This document shows, one piece after another, positions 42,366 through 51,516 of a DNA stretch of 64,000 nt (positions within the stretch are counted from its first letter, which is position 1; every line of letters starts with the position of its first letter). The notes under the pieces are model-generated. The model searched no databases, had not been told where the DNA came from, and saw only the letters and a program-made list of their open reading frames with translations. The position numbers and the translations under genes are program-made. Source of the stretch: RPQJ01 sp963793005 (GTDB lineage Bacteria; Pseudomonadota; Gammaproteobacteria; Steroidobacterales; Steroidobacteraceae); NCBI GenBank assembly GCA_963793005.1, contig CAWBYP010000002.1:310001-374000 (forward strand), given 5' to 3'.

Positions 42366-43234
42366 TGGACAAGGCAATCCTGACCTGCGCACTGACGGGC
42401 GTGCTCACCAATCCGAAGCAGCACCCGGTGCCGGTCACTCCCGAGCAGATGGCTGCCGAGGCGCGCGACGCATTCAATGCCGGCGCCACCGTCATGCACG
42501 TGCACCTGCGCCGCCAGGAAGACGGCGCAGGCCACCTGCCGAGCTGGGATCCCGACGTGGCCGAATCCGTCATCGGCGCGATCCGCGCGGCTTGTCCCGG
42601 TGTGATCATCAATCTGACCACCGGCGTCATCGGCAAGGATATTTCAGGGCCGCTGGAGTGCCTGCGGCGCGTGCGCCCCGAGGCGGCGGCCTGCAATGCC
42701 GGGAGCCTCAACTACCTGAAGATCAGGGACGACGGCAGCTGGGCCTGGCCTCCCATGGTCTTCGACAATCCGGTCGAGAAGATCCAGCAGTACCTGGCAG
42801 TGATGAACGAACTGCACATACACCCCGAATTCGAATGCTTCGACGTCGGCATCGTGCGGTCGGTCGGCATGTTCCTGAAGGCGGGCATGTTCTCGGGCGT
42901 GCCGGAGGTGAATTTCGTGATGGGCGTGGCGAGCGGCATGCCCTGCGACGCCGACCTGCTCACCCTGCTGCCGCGCTACGCACCGACTGGAGCCGTGTGG
43001 CAGGCGACCCTGATCGGACGCACCGAGATCTGGCCGGTCCACCAGAAGGCCGCGGACCTCGGCGGCATGCTGCGCACCGGCCTTGAGGACACTTTCTACC
43101 TGCCCGATGGCGGCAAGGCCTCGGGTAACGGCGTGCTGATCGAAGCCCTGGCGCACTGCGCACGCAATGCCGGCCGCGAAGTCGCAAATCCCTCGGAAGC
43201 GCGCGCGATGCTCGGCCTGCGGTCCCAGGCCTGA
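42365..43234 (+). CDS. BKACE family (DUF849) beta-keto acid cleavage enzyme
   Basis: The 289-residue protein has the BKACE pattern: HPVPVTPEQMAAEARDAFNAGATVMHVHLR with zinc ligands His45 and His47, VIINLTTG, PEFECFDVGIV (metal/catalytic Glu region) and RTGLEDTFYLPDG near the C-terminus. BKACE enzymes cleave a beta-keto acid with acetyl-CoA to give acetoacetate and a new acyl-CoA; known substrates include 3-keto-5-aminohexanoate, and most are uncharacterised. The ATG overlaps the carboxylase alpha stop (TGATG). A place directly in a terpenoid-type carboxylase operon suggests action on a 3-oxo acid produced there, an inference. Confidence 0.85.
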   Translation: MDKAILTCALTGVLTNPKQHPVPVTPEQMAAEARDAFNAGATVMHVHLRRQEDGAGHLPSWDPDVAESVIGAIRAACPGVIINLTTGVIGKDISGPLECLRRVRPEAAACNAGSLNYLKIRDDGSWAWPPMVFDNPVEKIQQYLAVMNELHIHPEFECFDVGIVRSVGMFLKAGMFSGVPEVNFVMGVASGMPCDADLLTLLPRYAPTGAVWQATLIGRTEIWPVHQKAADLGGMLRTGLEDTFYLPDGGKASGNGVLIEALAHCARNAGREVANPSEARAMLGLRSQA

Positions 43235-43246
43235 GCGACCCTCACC

Positions 43247-44926
43247 CTACTGCCAGATGACCGGACGGCGCGCGCCTACCCAGCGCTCATAGTGCGCGGC
43301 GTACACGGCCTCGATGCGGTTGCGTTTCACCTTCAAGGTGGGCGTTACGAGGTCGTTGTCCACTGTCCACGCCTCGCTGACCACCACCAGGCAGTCGAGT
43401 CGCTCGTGGGGGTCGAGGCCGGCATTCACGGCCACAAGGTGGGATGCCAGCGACTCTGCCAATTCGCTGCGACGTTCGGGGTCGCCCGACATCCGAAGGG
43501 CTTCTGGATTGAGCATCAGCAGCGCCAGCGGCTGGCCGAGGTTGGCCCCGGTAACGCAACAGGCTTCGACGGCCATGTGATTGACCAGGCGGTCCTCGAT
43601 CGGTGCAGGAGCTACGTACTTGCCCTTGCCGGTCTTGAAGAGATCCTTGACCCGGCCGACGATCCGGAGGTTGCCCTCGGCGTCTATCTCGCCCTTGTCC
43701 CCTGTGCGCAACCAGCCGTCGTCGGTCATCGCGCTGCGGGTCTGCTCGGGATCGCGGTAGTAGCCCAGCATATTGCCGGGGCTGGAGACCTGGATTTCAC
43801 CCGACGACGGGTCAAGCCGGCACTGGATGCCATCGTAGGGTGGGCCAACGGTACCCGGCCGCGGCCGGTCGGGAAGCGTCGCGTGCGAGACGCCGCAATT
43901 CTCCGTCATCCCGTAGACCTCGGAGAGCCTCAAGCCCAGACGCCCATACCAGCGCAGCAGTTCCGGGGGCATGGGCGCCGCGCCGCCGCCAGCGAACTGG
44001 CACTGGTCGAGTCCCAGGGCCCGCAGGATCCTGCGGGCCACGATGCGCCGCACCACCGGGATGCCGAGGAGCCGGTCAAGCTTTGCAGCCGGCATCTTCG
44101 CCAGCACACCCTGCTGGAACTTCACCCACAGGCGCGGCACGGAAAAAAACAACGTCGGTCGCGCGCGCCGCATGTCGTCGGCGAAGGTCTCGAGCGACTC
44201 CGAGAAGTAGATGTGCACGTTGCTCGCCAGCAGGCTGTGCTCGATGACGGTGCGCTCGGCAACGTGCGCGAGCGGCAGGTAACTCAGCGCTCGACCGTCA
44301 TCCTGTGTCCCGATTCGCCGAATGACGGCCTGGGTCGACCAGGCGAAGGTCGCGAAGCTGTGCATCACACCCTTGGGCACGCCCGTCGTCCCGGACGTGT
44401 AGATGATGGTCGCGAGATCGTCGCCATCGCGCACAGGATTGCCGGCCAGTGGCGCCGTCCGGGCGATGATGTCGTCCCAGGCAGGGAGTTCGGTGGCAGG
44501 CGACAGCGGAAGGCTGATGCACGGAATGCCGTCCGGGATGCCCTCGCGCATGTACTCCCACGCGTCCAGCTTGCCGACAAACAGCAGGCGCGCCTCGCTG
44601 TGCTCGAGGATCTTGCGCACCGTACCGGCAGCCAGCGTCGGATAGAGCGGCACCGACACGTAGCCGGCCATCCAGATCGCGAAATCCGCCATCAGCCAGT
44701 GCGCGGAGTTCTTCGCGAGCAATGCAATGCGCGAACCAGGTTCGAATCCCAATGACTGCAGGTGCGCCGCCATGCGCCGCGACTCGTCCATCAGTTGCCG
44801 CCAGGTGTAGTCACGCACATCACCTGCACCGACCGGCTGCGTAAGCGCAACCTTGTCGGGGCAGGTCCGTTCCCAGTGGTAAAGGCGTTGCAGCGCAAGC
44901 GTCTCAGAGGCCACCGTGTTCGTCAT
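43247..44926 (-). CDS. Long-chain AMP-forming acyl-CoA ligase (AtuH-position)
   Basis: The 559-residue enzyme has TIIYTSGTTGVPKG (residues ~172-185), a YGMTENCG A5 motif, LRTGDKGEIDAEGNLRIVGRVKDLFKTGKGKYVAP and a family-type C-terminus (TPTLKVKRNRIEAVY). It resembles FadD15/long-chain ligases. It converges on the BKACE gene (12-base gap), on the opposite strand to the atu-like operon. In Pseudomonas the atu cluster ends with a ligase, AtuH; a comparable role in making citronellyl- or geranyl-CoA is likely but the strand differs. Confidence 0.86.
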   Translation of the reverse strand: MTNTVASETLALQRLYHWERTCPDKVALTQPVGAGDVRDYTWRQLMDESRRMAAHLQSLGFEPGSRIALLAKNSAHWLMADFAIWMAGYVSVPLYPTLAAGTVRKILEHSEARLLFVGKLDAWEYMREGIPDGIPCISLPLSPATELPAWDDIIARTAPLAGNPVRDGDDLATIIYTSGTTGVPKGVMHSFATFAWSTQAVIRRIGTQDDGRALSYLPLAHVAERTVIEHSLLASNVHIYFSESLETFADDMRRARPTLFFSVPRLWVKFQQGVLAKMPAAKLDRLLGIPVVRRIVARRILRALGLDQCQFAGGGAAPMPPELLRWYGRLGLRLSEVYGMTENCGVSHATLPDRPRPGTVGPPYDGIQCRLDPSSGEIQVSSPGNMLGYYRDPEQTRSAMTDDGWLRTGDKGEIDAEGNLRIVGRVKDLFKTGKGKYVAPAPIEDRLVNHMAVEACCVTGANLGQPLALLMLNPEALRMSGDPERRSELAESLASHLVAVNAGLDPHERLDCLVVVSEAWTVDNDLVTPTLKVKRNRIEAVYAAHYERWVGARRPVIWQ

Positions 44927-45086
44927 ACTCTGCCCTCTATTTGATTGCGGCGGTGCGTCGCTCGGGCTACTACGTGCCGGCGACGCAAATCCGCTGTTGC
45001 GTTCCGCGTAATCCCAGGCGGACCGATGCGCAGGCTAGCCTCCGCCCGGCGCCAAACGCAAGCACGGTCGGCGGTCCGCGGCGCTG

Positions 45087-46409
45087 CTACAGGTGGCGCT
45101 CGATGAGCGCGTGCACGTTCACCCGCGCCCGCAGGCGGCTGCAGATCAGGAAGGTGCCGAGCAGCTTGCGGTGCAGGAATATCGTCTCCGGCGGCGGCGA
45201 TTGCAGTCCCTGTTTCATGGCCACGGAAAGCCCGAGGTCCCTGACGCGGCCCATCATCCCCGATCCTGCGAAATCATAGGGGCCTCGGTGTGAAAGCGGC
45301 TCGCAGACCAGCCTGATGATCTCGATGATGCCCTGCACTCGATCCGGCGGGTCATCCGCCCGTATGTAGCCGATTTCAGTTGCCGCAGCGCGCATTCCCT
45401 CGGTGTCGTCGGCGAGCAGCGCGCGGCAGACCCGGCGATAGCGATCGGTGAACTCCGGCGGGAATTCACCCACGGAGCCCAGGTCGAGCAAGCCGATCTG
45501 CTGCGTTGCCGGCAGGTAGAGATAGTTCGCGATGTTCGGGTCGGTCTGCATGAACCGGAACTCGAACAACTCGCGAAACATCAGGCTCTGCAGGTTGCGT
45601 GCGATGGCGTTACGCGTCGCCTGTGGCACCGCCTCGCTGGCCAGGCTCTCCAGCGGGTCGCCGTCCATCCAGTCCATGGCCAGGACGCGCCGGGTGGTCA
45701 ATGAGCGGTGGATGCGCGGCACCACGAGGTCGGGAATGTCCGCGACCAGTTTCGCGTAGCGTTCGAGGTTGCGGGCTTCGCCCTGGTAATCGGTCTCGAG
45801 GTGCAGCTGGCGCTTCGCCTCCGCCGCTATCGAGTCGATATCCAGCGTTACCGGCAGGAAATCCAGGCGCCGCAGCAGCGAGGCCAGGTTGTTGACGTCG
45901 CTGTCGACGCTGCGGGCGACGCCGGGAAACTGGACCTTGAGCGCAAGCTCGCGGCCACCGTGCGTCCGCGCCCGATGAATCTGCCCGATCGACGCGGCCG
46001 CCGCGGGCTCCATGTCGAAGCGTGCAAACCGCCCCTCCCAGCCCTTGCCGTACTCGCGCCCCAGTACCCCACGGAGTTGCGAATCGGGCATCGCATAGCC
46101 CTGGGAGCGCAGCATCGAGAGCGCGTTGCGGAATTCCGGCGGGATGATCTCCTCACTCTGCAGCGAGAGCATCTGGCCGACCTTCATTGCCGGGCCGCGC
46201 AGCGTGGCGAGCCTGCGTGCCAGCAGGCCGGCGTTGCCCGGCGTCAGGATCGCTGCTGCAAGATCGAGGCGCTTTCCAGTCGAGAATTGCCGTGCCGTGG
46301 CCGCCGCGGCCGACAGCGCGAGTTCACCGCTCATCAGCCCGAAGCGCAGCAGGCGCGACGCCCGCGACGCCGGCACGGCGCTGCGCCGTCGCTTGCTGTC
46401 GCCGGTCAT
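45087..46409 (-). CDS. ABC1/UbiB family kinase-like protein
   Basis: The 440-residue protein is an atypical protein kinase-like fold: the KxGQ motif (MKVGQMLSLQSEEIIPPEFRNALSMLRSQ), AAASIGQIHRA with an A-rich nucleotide loop, LALKVQFPGV and MDWMDGDPLESL, then MQTDPNIANYLY, and LLDLGSVGEFP. These are signatures of UbiB/ABC1/COQ8 proteins, which support ubiquinone synthesis or lipid extraction and have ATPase rather than protein kinase activity. The membrane tail of UbiB itself is absent, so it is a soluble paralogue. It is alone between the ligase and the MaoC gene. Confidence 0.87.
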   Translation of the reverse strand: MTGDSKRRRSAVPASRASRLLRFGLMSGELALSAAAATARQFSTGKRLDLAAAILTPGNAGLLARRLATLRGPAMKVGQMLSLQSEEIIPPEFRNALSMLRSQGYAMPDSQLRGVLGREYGKGWEGRFARFDMEPAAAASIGQIHRARTHGGRELALKVQFPGVARSVDSDVNNLASLLRRLDFLPVTLDIDSIAAEAKRQLHLETDYQGEARNLERYAKLVADIPDLVVPRIHRSLTTRRVLAMDWMDGDPLESLASEAVPQATRNAIARNLQSLMFRELFEFRFMQTDPNIANYLYLPATQQIGLLDLGSVGEFPPEFTDRYRRVCRALLADDTEGMRAAATEIGYIRADDPPDRVQGIIEIIRLVCEPLSHRGPYDFAGSGMMGRVRDLGLSVAMKQGLQSPPPETIFLHRKLLGTFLICSRLRARVNVHALIERHL

Positions 46410-46470
46410 TGCGCGCTGCGCGATGCTTGCGGCTTGCCCACCAAGGCTCCGCTCGCGTGCAACCGGCGTG

Positions 46471-47355
46471 TCAGGTCGCCCCCGTGCCGGCCGGCCATGT
46501 CGAATACATGTGCAAACGGCCGGTGCGGATGTCGCAGAGCGCGCGCCTGCACTGGCCTTCAGCCGTCCACTCCTTGATAGCCACGCGTGCCGGGAGCTGG
46601 ACCGGCGTAAGGAACTGGGTCTCGATCTTCACGCCCCTGGCCAGCTCCGGGACGGGTTGCTCGGCGAGGCTCCGCGCTAGCGACCACATGCCATGGCTGA
46701 TCGATCCGCGCAGGCCGAAGAACTTCGCCGCACGATCGTTCAAGTGGATGGGGTTGTAGTCGCCCGACACACGGGCGTAGGTCCATGCGGTCCGTGCGGT
46801 CACCTCGATTTCTCCAAGTACTGCAGCATCCCGTGGCGCCTTCGGCGGCCGCGGAGGCCGCCCGCCGCTGCGCTCCACCGTATCGGGCCATCGGGACAGG
46901 AATACACAGGTCTCGCGCCACACGGCCTCGCCCTCGTTCGCGGCCTCGGTGGCCATGTCGAACGCAAGCCCGGCCTCGGTGCGCTGGTAGTTTCCGGCCG
47001 AAACGGTCAGGTCAAGGCGCATGCCCGTACGCAGGCGCCCGAGGACTTCGATGACGTTCGACACGTGGATCAGGCCCATTGGCCGCAGCGGGAAGGACTC
47101 GCAGGCGAAGATCTCCAGGTGCAGGGGCATCGCGAGCACGTGGGGATAGGTCGGCGGAACAACGTCGGCGAATCCGCAAGCGGAGGAATACCTGGCGACA
47201 TCAGCCGCAACGAGCGGGATGCCCGAAACGCTCGCCTTGAACGTAGGCGGCTCCCCGATCTCTGTTACCGGGGGCCGCCTGGTCAGCAGCACGCGCGGGT
47301 AGGTCGCGAGGCCGGTCGGCAGCTTGCTGAGACGCAGGTGTACCGACTTCGCCAC
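46471..47355 (-). CDS. MaoC-like dehydratase family protein (double hot-dog)
   Basis: The 294-residue protein has a hot-dog MaoC hydratase motif in the C-terminal half, YARVSGDYNPIHLNDRAAKFFGLRGSISHGMWS (active-site Asp/His). A less conserved N-terminal hot-dog half contains PPTYPHVLAMPLHLEIF. Such proteins hydrate 2-enoyl-CoAs. It begins three bases after the ccmI stop, which places it at the end of the cytochrome c maturation operon although its function is unrelated. Confidence 0.82.
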   Translation of the reverse strand: MAKSVHLRLSKLPTGLATYPRVLLTRRPPVTEIGEPPTFKASVSGIPLVAADVARYSSACGFADVVPPTYPHVLAMPLHLEIFACESFPLRPMGLIHVSNVIEVLGRLRTGMRLDLTVSAGNYQRTEAGLAFDMATEAANEGEAVWRETCVFLSRWPDTVERSGGRPPRPPKAPRDAAVLGEIEVTARTAWTYARVSGDYNPIHLNDRAAKFFGLRGSISHGMWSLARSLAEQPVPELARGVKIETQFLTPVQLPARVAIKEWTAEGQCRRALCDIRTGRLHMYSTWPAGTGAT

Positions 47356-47358
47356 GGA

Positions 47359-48539
47359 CTAGGGTGCAACCCTGTCGATGACGATTGCGACATCGCTCGG
47401 CCCGCCCTTGGCGCTCGTGACCGTGCCGACGAGATCGCCGGCCGCCGGCACGGCAGTGCCGCCGAAGGCGACCCGCGCGATGATTTCGACATCATCCACC
47501 GACGAGAGATTACGACCCTCGATCATCGAATTCGCGTCGCTGAGCACGACGGTCGCAGGCAGTTCATCGCCTGAAATGCGCACCGCCGCGAGCGGGGGCC
47601 CCGGGATCCCCGGCTGCCGCGCCGCGACGAACAGCGGCGTGCCAGGCTTCATCTTCGAGGCCAGCGACGGATCGAGTGAAACGGCGATACGCAGCGTACG
47701 TCCCGACGCAATCGCAGCATCGCCCGCCGTGGAAGTTCCGCCCATTCCGGCGCCATGCCGGCGCCCATGCCACCCGAGGTCGCCGGCATACCGGTGCCCT
47801 GGGCTGCAGGTGCCTGGACGCCCAGGCCGGCGAGCTGCTCGACAACGATCTGGCGGATCTCCGGCGGCGGATTCTGCTCGAGCAGCTTTTCGAAATTCGC
47901 CTTCGCAGACTGTGTGTCGCCAGCCCGCATGGCCATGACGGCCGAGTACCAGAGTGCCTTGCCGTTGCTCGGATCCGCCTTGAGCGCGGATTCGATGATC
48001 TCCTGGGCCCTGCCCTGGACTGCAGGGTCGTCGGTAAGCACCAGGGCTTCGGCCAGGTCGAGCTGCAGGCCGGAATCCTGTGGGCCGATGATCGCCATGG
48101 CCCGCTCGTACGCCGTCACTGCCTTGCCCGGCTGGTTCATCACCAGGTAGGTACGCCCGAGCATTCGCCAGCCCTCGACATCCTGGGGATTCGCCGCGAG
48201 CCGGGCCTCGAGTTGAGTTGCGGCGTCCGCCAGCGACGAATCGCCGCCGCCCTGCTCGTGTCCAGCGGGCGCCGCCGTAGCCGCCAGCGGGTTCTGCCAC
48301 GGGAAATTCGAGGTGCCATGGTAGAACGCGACTGCGGCAAGCGGCAGCGCTATCGCCGCGACGACGAGTGTCGATGTCGCGCGCGGCGCGTCGGGACTGT
48401 GTCGCGGCTTGCCCTTGCGCTTGCCCGTGCTCGCGCTCGCAGCCGTTTCCGGGGACGGGACGCGCCTGGTGAGCGGAACGGCCAGCAATGCAATCGCCGC
48501 GATGGTCATCACGGCGCATATCAGGATGAAAGTTGTCAC
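47359..48539 (-). CDS. ccmI: Cytochrome c maturation protein CcmI, with one frame break
   Basis: The N-terminal part is clear CcmI: a start MTTFILICAVMTIAAIALLAVPLTRR membrane anchor, a second membrane segment and TPR-like repeats (EGWRMLGRTYLVMNQPGKAVTAYERAMAII). The C-terminal domain reads in a different frame (IASGRTLRIAVSLDPSLASKMKPGTPLFV...ISGDELPATVVLSDANSMIEGRNLSS). Joining needs one extra base in a GGCGCC-ATG repeat near 47752-47755. CcmI holds apocytochrome c for haem ligation. A true frameshift would remove the periplasmic C-terminal domain; an indel error is more likely because the whole C-terminal frame is intact. Confidence 0.82.
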
Positions 48540-48976
48540 GAGTGGCCGCCCTCCGGGCCTTCAGTTTCAAGATCGGCCTCGGCGGCCCGGCGTCGAACGA
48601 CGCGCACCACGGCGAAGGCGCCCACCAGCAGCAGCAGCACGGGCGCAGCCCACAACAGGTAGTTCATTGGCGTCACGCGAGGGCGATACAGGACAAAATC
48701 GCCGTAGCGCGCGATCATGAACTCGCGGATCTGGTCATCCGACTGGCCCGCCTCGATCATGCCGCGCACTTCCCGGCGCAGGTCCTGGGCGAGCGTGGCG
48801 TTGGAATCCGCGATCGTCTCGTTCTGGCAGACCAGGCAGCGCAGCTCGCGATTGATGTGCTCGTAGCGCGCCTGCAGGACCGGGTCGTCGAATGCGCGCT
48901 GGGTGTCGATTGCCAGCGCGCCACCCGCCCAGGCCAGCGCGAGTGCAAGCAGCAGTGTACGAAGAATCCCGGTCAC
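48536..48976 (-). CDS. ccmH: Cytochrome c maturation protein CcmH
   Basis: The 146-residue precursor has a signal peptide, the active-site LRCLVCQN (Cys47, Cys50) and a C-terminal membrane segment (YLLWAAPVLLLLVGAFAVV). It reduces the disulfide of the apocytochrome CXXCH motif before haem attachment. Start and stop overlap neighbouring genes by four bases (ATGA) on both sides, showing a coupled operon. Its length matches the short CcmH form, with CcmI encoded separately as the next gene. Confidence 0.93.
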   Translation of the reverse strand: MTGILRTLLLALALAWAGGALAIDTQRAFDDPVLQARYEHINRELRCLVCQNETIADSNATLAQDLRREVRGMIEAGQSDDQIREFMIARYGDFVLYRPRVTPMNYLLWAAPVLLLLVGAFAVVRVVRRRAAEADLETEGPEGGHS

Positions 48977-49515
48977 GTCTGTCCTCCATTTGCCGCCTTC
49001 GCGGCCTCGATGCGCGGCAGGAATTCAGTCATCCAGACCTGCATCGTCATCGGCGCAATGTGCTTGTAGAGCACGATACCGTCGGCGCTGATCAGGAAAG
49101 TCTCAGGTGCGCCGTACACGCCCCAGTCGATCGCCGTACGTCCGACGGTGTCGGCCGCGACGGCTGCGTAGGGGTCGCCGAGGTCACTCAGCCACTTCAG
49201 CGCGGCCGCGCTATCGTCCTTCCAGTCGAGGCCGATCAGCGGGATCTCGCCCCGTCTCGCTATTTCCATCAGCACCGGATGCTCCTGCCGACAGCCGCCG
49301 CACCACGTGCCCCAGACGTTCAGCACCCAGGGTCGACCCTGTAGTTCCGCGCTCGACACCGGGTAGCTGGGGTCATAGAGGCTGGGCAGGCTGAACTGCG
49401 GCGCCGGTTTGCCGATCAACGGCGAGGGAACATAGGACGGGTCGCGTTGCAGGCCCACGAAAAGGAATGCGCCGAGCACCGCGAACAGCCCGAACGGAAC
49501 GATGAATTTCCACAT
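48973..49515 (-). CDS. ccmG: Thiol:disulfide interchange protein CcmG/DsbE
   Basis: The 180-residue protein has an N-terminal membrane anchor, then a thioredoxin fold with Cys72-Gly-Gly-Cys75 (NVWGTWCGGCRQEHP) and a cis-Pro region GVYGAPETFLI. It keeps the CcmH/apocytochrome cysteines reduced on the periplasmic side. It starts 17 bases after ccmF and overlaps ccmH by four bases. Confidence 0.93.
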   Translation of the reverse strand: MWKFIVPFGLFAVLGAFLFVGLQRDPSYVPSPLIGKPAPQFSLPSLYDPSYPVSSAELQGRPWVLNVWGTWCGGCRQEHPVLMEIARRGEIPLIGLDWKDDSAAALKWLSDLGDPYAAVAADTVGRTAIDWGVYGAPETFLISADGIVLYKHIAPMTMQVWMTEFLPRIEAAKAANGGQT

Positions 49516-49532
49516 GTCGGTCGAACCCTCCG

Positions 49533-51491
49533 TCAGCGCGCAGGTGCCGCGCCGCCGGCAACGACTCGCTCAGCGGCAGCCTCGCGCCGGGTCCGATAGC
49601 GACGATCCGTGATGGCGACGATGCCGCCGAGCGCCATGACCAGCGCCCCGAGCCAGATGAACCGGACCATCGGCTTGTACTGAATACGCATGCTCCAGGT
49701 GCCGTTCCCCAGGTCCTCGCCCATGGCCACGAACAGGTCGCGATTCCAGTCCACCTCGATGCCGGCCTCGGTCATCGGGCTGCGCTGGACCAGATAGGTA
49801 CGCTTCTGCGGGTGCAGCGTCGCGACTTCCTTGCCGTTGCGGGTGACCACGACCTCAGACTCGATTGCCTGGTAGTTCGGGCCGGCAACCATGCGTGAAC
49901 TGTTGAACGCGAAGTCGTAGCCGTGCAGCTCGATGCTCTGCCCGGGCTTCAGCGCGATGTCTTTCTCGATCTTGTAGGACTGCGTGACTGAAACACCGAT
50001 GGCGAACAGGCCGACGCCGATGTGCGCGATCGTCATGCCCAACACGCCCGGCGACAGCGACTGCTTGCGACGCACGCGCTGCACGGGTTCGTAAAGCGAC
50101 GACATGATGACCCACAGGCCAGCCGTCAGCCCGACGCAGGTCATGATGCGGAAGTCGCCGTATGCGAAGGTCGATATCAGGATGCCGAGCGCCAGCGATG
50201 CGACGAACATCACCACCAGCGGCTGCTTCATGTTCTCGAACTTCGCCTTCTTCCAGCCGGAGTGCATGCCCACGGCCAGCAGTAACAGCAGCGGAATCAT
50301 CGGTATCAGGAACACCGTGTCGAAATACGGCGGACCGACCGAGATCTTGCCGAGGTTCATCGCGTCCAGGAACAGTGGATAGAGCGTGCCGATAAGGATC
50401 AGGCCCGCAGATACCAGCAGCAGCAGGTTGTTGAACAGGATGAACGACTCGCGCGACACGACTGCGAATCCGCCTTTCGCGCGCAGCGCCGGCCCACGCC
50501 AGGCAAACAGCGCCAGCGAACCGCCGATGCAGACGCTGAGGAACGCCAGGATGAACAAGCCTCGGCTCGGATCGCTGGCGAATGCGTGCACCGACACCAG
50601 CACGCCCGAGCGCACCAGGAACGTGCCGAGCAGGCTCAGCGAGAAGGCAATGATCGCGAGCAGCAGGGTCCAGCTCTTGAAGAGACCGCGCTTCTCGGTC
50701 ACCGCCAGCGAATGGATCAGGGCCGTGCCGACCAGCCACGGCATGAACGAGGCGTTCTCGACCGGGTCCCAGAACCACCAGCCACCCCAGCCGAGCTCGT
50801 AGTACGCCCACCAGCTGCCGAGCGCGATGCCGACCGTCAGGAACATCCAGGTGATCGTGGTCCACGGGCGCGTCCACCGGGCCCAGGATTCGTCGAGACG
50901 CCCTTCGAGCAGCGCCGCAACCGCAAACGCGAACGCTACCGCGAACCCGACGTAGCCGATGTAGAGCATCGGCGGGTGGATCGCGAGCGCCGGATCCTGC
51001 AGCAGCGGGTTCAGGTCCCGGCCGTCCAGCGCCGCGGGCAGCAGGCGCTCGAACGGACTAGAGGTGAGCAGGATGAAGAGCTGGAAGCCGATGCTCACCA
51101 CGCCGAGCACGCCGAGCACGCGTGCGGCAAAGGTCTCCGGCAGATTACGGCTGAATGCGCCGACCGCCACCGACCAGGTGGACAGCGCCAGCGCCCAGAG
51201 CAGCAGCGAACCCTCGTGCGCGCCCCAGACGGCCGTGAACCGGTAGAACGTCGGCAGCGCCGAGTTGGAGTTCGAGGCCACGTACAGCACCGAGAAGTCG
51301 TTCTTGTAGAACGCCCAGCACAGCGCCGCGAAAGACATCACGACGAACACCCACTGCCCGGCGACGGCCGGTCGGGCGGCCGCCATCCAGCGCCGGTTGC
51401 CAAAGGCGGCACCCGCGAGTCCGAACCACGCCTGCCCGATGGAGAGCAGCACGGCGATGATGAGCGAAAAAAGACCCAGTTCTACAATCAT
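49533..51491 (-). CDS. ccmF: Cytochrome c haem lyase subunit CcmF
   Basis: The 652-residue integral membrane protein has many hydrophobic segments and a conserved haem-handling WWAYYELGWGGWWFWDPVENASFMPW (WWD-type) region near residue 232. The His-containing loops typical of CcmF are also present (for example AVWGAHEGSLLLW and LLQDPALAIHPPMLYIGYVG). It joins haem from CcmE to apocytochrome c with CcmH/I. It lies 25 bases after ccmE. Length is normal for CcmF. Confidence 0.95.
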   Translation of the reverse strand: MIVELGLFSLIIAVLLSIGQAWFGLAGAAFGNRRWMAAARPAVAGQWVFVVMSFAALCWAFYKNDFSVLYVASNSNSALPTFYRFTAVWGAHEGSLLLWALALSTWSVAVGAFSRNLPETFAARVLGVLGVVSIGFQLFILLTSSPFERLLPAALDGRDLNPLLQDPALAIHPPMLYIGYVGFAVAFAFAVAALLEGRLDESWARWTRPWTTITWMFLTVGIALGSWWAYYELGWGGWWFWDPVENASFMPWLVGTALIHSLAVTEKRGLFKSWTLLLAIIAFSLSLLGTFLVRSGVLVSVHAFASDPSRGLFILAFLSVCIGGSLALFAWRGPALRAKGGFAVVSRESFILFNNLLLLVSAGLILIGTLYPLFLDAMNLGKISVGPPYFDTVFLIPMIPLLLLLAVGMHSGWKKAKFENMKQPLVVMFVASLALGILISTFAYGDFRIMTCVGLTAGLWVIMSSLYEPVQRVRRKQSLSPGVLGMTIAHIGVGLFAIGVSVTQSYKIEKDIALKPGQSIELHGYDFAFNSSRMVAGPNYQAIESEVVVTRNGKEVATLHPQKRTYLVQRSPMTEAGIEVDWNRDLFVAMGEDLGNGTWSMRIQYKPMVRFIWLGALVMALGGIVAITDRRYRTRREAAAERVVAGGAAPAR

Positions 51492-51516
51492 CGGATCCTC
51501 CCCTGGCGCGGCGCGC

